DNA from: an uncultured Lachnospiraceae bacterium
GTDB lineage: Bacteria; Bacillota; Clostridia; Lachnospirales; Lachnospiraceae
Assembly: GCA_947652735.1 (NCBI GenBank)
Contig: CANTEG010000010.1
Span: 1-64,000 of the forward strand
Direction of reading: 5' to 3'
DNA: 64,000 nt
The translations under genes were made by a program, and so were the position numbers. Shown piece after piece: positions 59,546 through 64,000 of this stretch. Below the pieces are notes generated by a model. The model was not told where the DNA came from and ran no database searches. It was given only the letters and a program-made list of their open reading frames with translations. Each line of letters begins with the position of its first letter. Position 1 is the stretch's first letter.

Positions 59546-61219
59546 ATGTCTTACATGGCGTTATACAGAAAGTGGCGTCCTGATGAATTTCAGGAGGTTA
59601 AGGGTCAGGAGCATATTGTTACTACCCTGAAAAATCAAATAAAAAATGACAGAATAGGTCATGCATACCTTTTTTGCGGGACAAGGGGAACGGGAAAAAC
59701 CACTGTTGCAAAGCTTATGGCAAAGGCGGTAAACTGTGAAAATCCCATAGATGGAAGTCCGTGTAATAAATGCGAGAGCTGTATGGCTATTGCAGCAGGT
59801 AATTCCATGAATGTCATTGAGATTGATGCGGCATCAAACAACGGTGTTGACAACATCAGGCAGATAAACGGTGCAGTTCAATATTCACCGACTCAGGGAA
59901 AATATTTGGTTTACATTATAGATGAGGTTCATATGTTGTCTAAGGGGGCATTTAATGCATTGCTTAAAACATTGGAGGAACCGCCTGAGTATGTAATATT
60001 TATTTTGGCAACAACGGAATCACATATGATTCCTGCAACGATAATGTCAAGATGTCAGAGGTATGATTTTAGAAGAATATCGATTGAGACAATAACCGAC
60101 AGGCTGACACAGCTTACCTGCCGTGAACGGGTTGAGGCCACACATGAGGCACTTGCGTATGTTGCAAAGGCAGCAGACGGATCCATGAGAGATGCTTTAA
60201 GTATACTGGATCAGTGTATCGCATTTAATCTGGGAGAACAGCTTACTTATGACAAGGTGTTAGAGACGGTCGGTGCTGTGGATATTGATATATATATAAA
60301 GCTGATGAAGGCCATTTTAACAGGAGATACACTGGCTGCCATAGATATCGTGGATGATGCTGTATGGAATGGCAAGGATCTTACACAGGTTGTAAACGAG
60401 TTTACCGGCTTTATTAGAAACATACTTGTGCTCAAGCTCAATCCTGAAATGACTGTGGATGTCACCTCGGAAAATATCCCGGTTCTTCTTGAGTTGGGAG
60501 AGAAATTGTCAGAAGGTTATCTGATTAACTATATCAACATACTTCAGGAGGCGGCAACAAAAATAAACCGTTCTTCAACAAAAAAGATAGTCCTTGAGGT
60601 TGCTGTCATAAAAATGATTAAGCCACAGATGCAGGAGGGCTATGATGCGGCATTAAAACGTATTGAGGAGCTTGAGGAGAAAATTTCTGCCATTGAATCG
60701 GGAGAGGGTATACAGGTTCGTTATGTGGCAGAAAAAGAGGAAGCCAGGGAACCAGAGACAACAGCACATGTGGAAATAAGCCCTGAGGATAAAACAAAAG
60801 ACATGAATGCAGGCACCACAGATGATGAACAAAGTGAGAAAGTGCTGAAAAATTATAAAGAAAAATACAAGGATGCTGATTATAGGGAAATCATGAGGAT
60901 TGTATCAGCGTGGCGTGATATTAAATCGTCACTCATGCGCATGGAGAGAACATATCTTGACAAGGCAAGCATTGTACCGGGAGAAACGGCAGGAACGATT
61001 GATTTGGTGCTTACGGACAGCCCTGAAAACTTTATTGCAATACAGTATTTTAGGGAGCCGTCTAATTTAGAGGCGCTCGCCGATACGATTGCAGAGTTTG
61101 CAGAGAGAAATGTTAAGGTTGCAATGAGAACAATCAAACAACAGGATTACCAAAAATCTGATATAAAAGATTGGGATTTGTCAAAAATACATTTTGATAA
61201 CATAGAATTTAAATATTAG
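59546..61219 (+). CDS. dnaX: DNA polymerase III subunits gamma/tau
   Basis: 557 residues. MSYMALYRKWRPDEFQEVKG opens the AAA+ domain. LFCGTRGTGKTTVAKLMA is Walker A, CNKCESC the zinc group, YIIDEVHMLSKGAFNALLKT Walker B, and TIMSRCQRYDFR the SRC sensor. A helical lid and collar lead to about residue 370, then an acidic linker and a C-terminal tau-type domain. It is the ATPase motor of the clamp loader and works with HolB at 34539. dnaX-ebfC-recR is the standard order in Firmicutes. Confidence 0.95.
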   Translation: MSYMALYRKWRPDEFQEVKGQEHIVTTLKNQIKNDRIGHAYLFCGTRGTGKTTVAKLMAKAVNCENPIDGSPCNKCESCMAIAAGNSMNVIEIDAASNNGVDNIRQINGAVQYSPTQGKYLVYIIDEVHMLSKGAFNALLKTLEEPPEYVIFILATTESHMIPATIMSRCQRYDFRRISIETITDRLTQLTCRERVEATHEALAYVAKAADGSMRDALSILDQCIAFNLGEQLTYDKVLETVGAVDIDIYIKLMKAILTGDTLAAIDIVDDAVWNGKDLTQVVNEFTGFIRNILVLKLNPEMTVDVTSENIPVLLELGEKLSEGYLINYINILQEAATKINRSSTKKIVLEVAVIKMIKPQMQEGYDAALKRIEELEEKISAIESGEGIQVRYVAEKEEAREPETTAHVEISPEDKTKDMNAGTTDDEQSEKVLKNYKEKYKDADYREIMRIVSAWRDIKSSLMRMERTYLDKASIVPGETAGTIDLVLTDSPENFIAIQYFREPSNLEALADTIAEFAERNVKVAMRTIKQQDYQKSDIKDWDLSKIHFDNIEFKY

Positions 61220-61231
61220 GAGGATAACAAA

Positions 61232-61582
61232 ATGGCAAAAAGAGGAGGGTTCCCCGGAGGAGGCATGATGCCGGGCAATATGAACAATCTGATGAAGCAG
61301 GCTCAGAAAATGCAGAAGCAGATGGAGGAAACTACCAAGGAGCTTGAAGAAAAGGAATATGAGTCAACAGCAGGAGGGGGAGTCGTTAAGGTTAAGATAA
61401 ATGGCAAGAAAGAAATTACAGAGCTTCACCTTGATGAGGAGGTTGTTGATAAGGATGATATAGAAATGCTTGAGGACCTTGTCATGGCAGCCGTAAATGA
61501 GGCTATCAGGATGCAGAGTGAGGATGAGAAAGCCCAGATGGGCAAAATAACCGGTGGTATGGGCGGAGGATTTCCTTTCTAA
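61232..61582 (+). CDS. ebfC: YbaB/EbfC nucleoid-associated protein
   Basis: 116 residues. The Gly-rich start [17 protein letters not shown] precedes [20 protein letters not shown] (helix). [20 protein letters not shown] and the AAVNEAIRM helix are conserved, with a second Gly-rich tail. It is a dimeric DNA-binding protein that coats and bends DNA. AGGAGG precedes the ATG. Its stop overlaps the recR start by one base (TAATG at 61580-61584). Confidence 0.93.
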   Translation: MAKRGGFPGGGMMPGNMNNLMKQAQKMQKQMEETTKELEEKEYESTAGGGVVKVKINGKKEITELHLDEEVVDKDDIEMLEDLVMAAVNEAIRMQSEDEKAQMGKITGGMGGGFPF

Positions 61583-62181
61583 TGGACGTATACGGAGGAC
61601 AGGTTAATAAGCTGATAGCTGAGTTGTCGGGTTTGCCCGGAATAGGCGGTAAAACTGCGCAAAGACTTGCATTTTACATTATAAATATGCCGGAGGACAG
61701 GGCAAAAAATTTAGCTGATGCCATTGTAGATGCAAAAACTAATATAAAATATTGTAAAACATGTTATACTATAACAGATAGGGAAGAATGCCCCATATGT
61801 GCGTCTGAGAAAAGGAATCATAAGCTGATTATGGTTGTTGAGTCTCCGAGGGATTTAGCTGCATATGAGAGGACTGCCCGATATGACGGAGTATATCATG
61901 TACTGCACGGCGTTATCAATCCTGCACTCGGAATCGGTGTGGGGGACATAAAGCTTAAGGAGCTTATAGTAAGACTTGAGAAACAGGATGTTGAGGAGTT
62001 AATTATAGCTACAAATTCCAGTGTTGAGGGCGAGGCAACTGCCATGTACATATCCAAGCTTTTAAAGCCTTCGGGAATAAAAACCACAAGAATAGCAAGC
62101 GGTGTTCCTGTGGGAGGAGATTTGGAATGTATTGATGAGGTGACGCTTCTTCGTGCACTGGAGGGAAGAATAACTATATAG
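61582..62181 (+). CDS. recR: Recombination mediator RecR
   Basis: 199 residues. LIAELSGLPGIGGKTAQRLA is the HhH motif. The zinc finger is CKTCYTITDREECPIC. The Toprim domain follows: MVVESPRDLAAYERT, then VLHGVINPALGIGVGDIKL. IATNSSVEGEATAMYIS and RIASGVPVGGDLECIDEVTL close the ring-forming part. With RecF and RecO it loads RecA at gaps. It begins one base inside the ebfC stop, so translation is coupled. Confidence 0.95.
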   Translation: MDVYGGQVNKLIAELSGLPGIGGKTAQRLAFYIINMPEDRAKNLADAIVDAKTNIKYCKTCYTITDREECPICASEKRNHKLIMVVESPRDLAAYERTARYDGVYHVLHGVINPALGIGVGDIKLKELIVRLEKQDVEELIIATNSSVEGEATAMYISKLLKPSGIKTTRIASGVPVGGDLECIDEVTLLRALEGRITI

Positions 62182-62219
62182 TCTTGGCGTTTAAGGTCAG
62201 AGAAAGTGAGGTATGTACT

Positions 62220-63299
62220 ATGAAGAGAATTGGTATGTTGACTAGCGGTGGAGATTGTCAGGCACTGAATGCAACCATGCGTGGCGTGGTCAAAGGTCTT
62301 TACGGATGCTTTAAGGAAGTTGAGGTATATGGCTTCCTTGAGGGCTACAAGGGACTGATGTACGGTAATTACAAAAAGCTTTCAGCCGAGGATTTTTCAG
62401 GGATATTGACAAGAGGTGGTACAATCCTTGGAAGCTCAAGGCAACCGTTCAAGCTTATGAATGTTCCGACAGAGGATGGTCTTGATAAGGTTAAGGCTAT
62501 GAAAGAAACCTACAAAAAGCTCAAGCTTGACTGTCTTGTGGTATTGGGAGGAAATGGTTCACAGAAAACTGCGAATCTCCTCAGTGAGGAAGGCTTGAAT
62601 GTGGTAGGGCTTCCAAAGACAATAGACAATGATATATGGGGAACGGATATGACATTTGGTTTCCAAAGTGCAGTTGATATTGCAACACAGGCGATAGACT
62701 GCATCCATACAACGGCTGCATCACATAACAGAATTTTCATTATTGAGGTTATGGGACATAAGGTTGGATGGATTACGCTGCATGCAGGCATTGCCTCGGG
62801 GGCTGATGTAATACTGATACCTGAAATTCCGTATGACATCAAGAAGGTATGTAAGGCACTTGAAAAGCGTTCAAAGGCAGGCAAGGGATTTTCGATTCTT
62901 GCAGTTGCAGAGGGAGCAATCTCAAAAGAGGTTGCGGCACTTTCAAAGAAGGAAAGAAAGGCAGCGATTGCAGATGCGGCAGCAAAATATCCGTCTGTTG
63001 CTTATCAGGTTGCAGACCAGATAAAGGAATACAGTGGTTTTGATATAAGGGTAACAGTACCAGGACATACGCAAAGAGGCGGAAGCCCTGTACCATATGA
63101 CAGAGTTATCTCAAGTCGCTTCGGTGCAAAGGCAGCAGAGCTTATCAGGGATGAGGATTTTGGAAAGCTTGTTGTAATGAGAAATAATGAGGTTGATGCA
63201 ATACCGCTTTCAGAGTCGGCAGGAAAGCTGAAATATGTTTCACCGGATGACAGTATCGTAAAAAATGCAAAGATGCTTGGAATATCCTTTGGAGACTAA
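62220..63299 (+). CDS. 6-phosphofructokinase with mixed ATP/PPi signature
   Basis: 359 residues from ATG 62220 (GTGAGG upstream); an in-frame start at 62184 lies without a ribosome site. MLTSGGDCQALNATMRGVVK is the first phosphate loop, GGTILGSSR the second, and LPKTIDNDIWGTDMTFGF the catalytic block with Asp base. RVTVPGHTQRGGSPVPYDRV is the allosteric/fructose-phosphate part. The metal-loop reads GGNGS where the bacterial ATP enzyme has GGDGS, and the next block has Lys133 where ATP enzymes have Gly. Gly113 points to ATP, Lys133 to PPi. So the phosphate donor is uncertain. It phosphorylates fructose 6-phosphate in glycolysis. Confidence 0.9.
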   Translation: MKRIGMLTSGGDCQALNATMRGVVKGLYGCFKEVEVYGFLEGYKGLMYGNYKKLSAEDFSGILTRGGTILGSSRQPFKLMNVPTEDGLDKVKAMKETYKKLKLDCLVVLGGNGSQKTANLLSEEGLNVVGLPKTIDNDIWGTDMTFGFQSAVDIATQAIDCIHTTAASHNRIFIIEVMGHKVGWITLHAGIASGADVILIPEIPYDIKKVCKALEKRSKAGKGFSILAVAEGAISKEVAALSKKERKAAIADAAAKYPSVAYQVADQIKEYSGFDIRVTVPGHTQRGGSPVPYDRVISSRFGAKAAELIRDEDFGKLVVMRNNEVDAIPLSESAGKLKYVSPDDSIVKNAKMLGISFGD

Positions 63300-63349
63300 A
63301 CGGTCTCACATAACATTATTTATCTGCATATACTAATGTAAAACAAAAG

Positions 63350-63388
63350 CAATCGGAAGACTGGAATAAGTTTTCCGATTGTATTTTT
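63350..63388 (+). terminator. Terminator after the phosphofructokinase gene
   Basis: CAATCGGAA (63350-63358) and TTCCGATTG (63373-63381) pair perfectly, and TATTTTTG follows. The next gene begins 10 bp beyond, with its ribosome site GAGGT directly after the T run. Confidence 0.75.
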
Positions 63389-63397
63389 GAGGTATAT

Positions 63398-63739
63398 ATG
63401 GATAATATTTTTAATGAAAGAATGGGTATGTTAAGACTTCAGGCTGTGGATGAGAGAGAACTGGAGGAAGATAGGGAGTATCTGCTTCAGATGTATCCTG
63501 CCAAGGCAAGAATTATCATGGTTATGGTTCAGGATGAATGTGACAGAATGGAGTATGAGGGAAGTCCTATGCTTATGACTTATCCTGATAAGGAAACCAT
63601 GCTTGGTATAGCAAGAAAAATATATAACAAAGTCAGTTATGAGGAAAATCCTGAATTGAGATATTTGATAGAGGTTCTTGTATGTAATGAATATCAGGTC
63701 AGGAGAAGCAGATATAAAAGAAGGAGACATTTCTTTTAG
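63398..63739 (+). CDS. Conserved protein of unknown function (113 aa)
   Basis: 113 residues, helical and acidic with a basic C-terminal tail (RRSRYKRRRHFF). The core reads YLLQMYPAKARIIMVMVQDE, CDRMEYEGSPMLMTYPDKET and MLGIARKIYNKV. From memory, similar short proteins with CDRMEYEGS occur widely in Clostridia, often before a large membrane or exported protein, as here. Function is unknown. GAGGT lies 6 nt before the ATG. Transcription is uncertain because a terminator ends just upstream; readthrough or a promoter inside it is needed. Confidence 0.75.
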   Translation: MDNIFNERMGMLRLQAVDERELEEDREYLLQMYPAKARIIMVMVQDECDRMEYEGSPMLMTYPDKETMLGIARKIYNKVSYEENPELRYLIEVLVCNEYQVRRSRYKRRRHFF

Positions 63740-63742
63740 CGT

Positions 63743-64000
63743 ATGAAGAATATTATTTTAAAGACCGTTGTTTTTATCATTGTGTTTACGGGGACGGTCT
63801 TTTTAGTAAATAAAGTGAATAACAGAAATTATGATAAGGCAACAAGGGAGATGGATGAGGCTACATTACCGCTTGTGTACTGCGAGTTTGAAGGGGAGAC
63901 CATAAACAGACTGTATGGGCATACCCAAGTTATGTCAACTGCACTTATGAGGGATGCAATTGTTCCGCTAAATGAGGGATATGGTGTGGATTTACTTGTG
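63743..64000 (+). CDS. N-terminus of an exported or membrane-anchored protein (runs off the right edge)
   Basis: 86 codons are visible from ATG 63743, 3 bp after the preceding stop, without a stop before the edge. MKNIILKTVVFIIVFTGTVF is a signal-anchor helix. The following part (EATLPLVYCEFEGETINRLY, MRDAIVPLNEGYGVDLL) is predicted to be outside the membrane. The pairing with the 113-residue protein suggests an operon. I do not recognise the family from this fragment. The ribosome site may be the AAGGAGA inside the end of the previous gene (63721-63727), though 15 nt away. Confidence 0.6.
   Translation, partial: MKNIILKTVVFIIVFTGTVFLVNKVNNRNYDKATREMDEATLPLVYCEFEGETINRLYGHTQVMSTALMRDAIVPLNEGYGVDLLV

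Overview
The window looks like a stretch of a core chromosome from a low-GC, Gram-positive, anaerobic Firmicute, most likely a Lachnospiraceae (Clostridia). The pointers are: lipoproteins with lipoboxes and no outer-membrane genes; consensus sigma-A promoters and AGGAGG ribosome sites; the Firmicutes gene orders tmk-yaaR-holB-ricT-trmN6-rsmI and dnaX-ebfC-recR; remnants of a sporulation gene set (CotS-like protein, SpmB); secreted BspA-type leucine-rich repeat and CAP proteins; and a lipoprotein GH9 cellulase. I do not assign a genus. I see no phage, transposase, CRISPR array or rRNA operon. One tRNA (Ser, anticodon CGA) is present.

Layout. 1-13 kb: truncated AAA-ATPase gene, eukaryote-type HisA, a cellulase lipoprotein, a GtrA-YfhO fusion membrane protein, a hybrid histidine kinase, PEP carboxykinase with a striking repeated site upstream, and a DUF885 metallopeptidase-like lipoprotein. 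13-20 kb: MerR-type regulator, RluA-type pseudouridine synthase, prolyl-tRNA synthetase, a Y-family polymerase/YolD pair, a small conserved protein behind a MerR-like promoter, and a DUF4349 lipoprotein. 20-29 kb: a minus-strand sugar-nucleotide/glycosyltransferase operon divergent from a plus-strand run (LytR-CpsA-Psr, CCA transferase, CotS-like, PEGA lipoprotein, phosphoglucomutase). 29-33 kb: two secreted repeat proteins behind a long untranslated leader. 33-38 kb: tmk to rsmI housekeeping operon. 38-49 kb: XRE regulator, TPR glycosyltransferase, AI-2E-type permease, DUF815 ATPase, a 35-residue membrane peptide, AIR-synthase-like protein, AlaR/AlaT-like pair, TrmL, a radical SAM protein, a frameshifted membrane ORF, an orphan SpmB and a DHH phosphoesterase. 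49.4-58.5 kb: a complete Gram-positive-style Tad (type IVc) pilus operon. 58.5-64 kb: flavodoxin/SCP2-like protein, dnaX-ebfC-recR, a 6-phosphofructokinase with mixed active-site signature, and two conserved proteins of unknown role, the last cut by the window edge.

The most coherent accessory system is the Tad pilus operon. It reads prepilin peptidase, TadZ, TadA, TadB, TadC, Flp, DUF5702 protein, two TadE-type pseudopilins and an FHA protein, between its own promoter and a clear terminator. Unusual parts are a TadC-like protein with a large predicted extracytoplasmic insert, and a pseudopilin carrying two copies of a His/Cys metal-binding-like module. The most interesting regulatory DNA is the triple TGCCAATTT site abutting the pckA promoter, the MerR-type 19-bp-spacer promoter of the 72-residue protein, and the structured leader of the CAP/LRR secreted pair.
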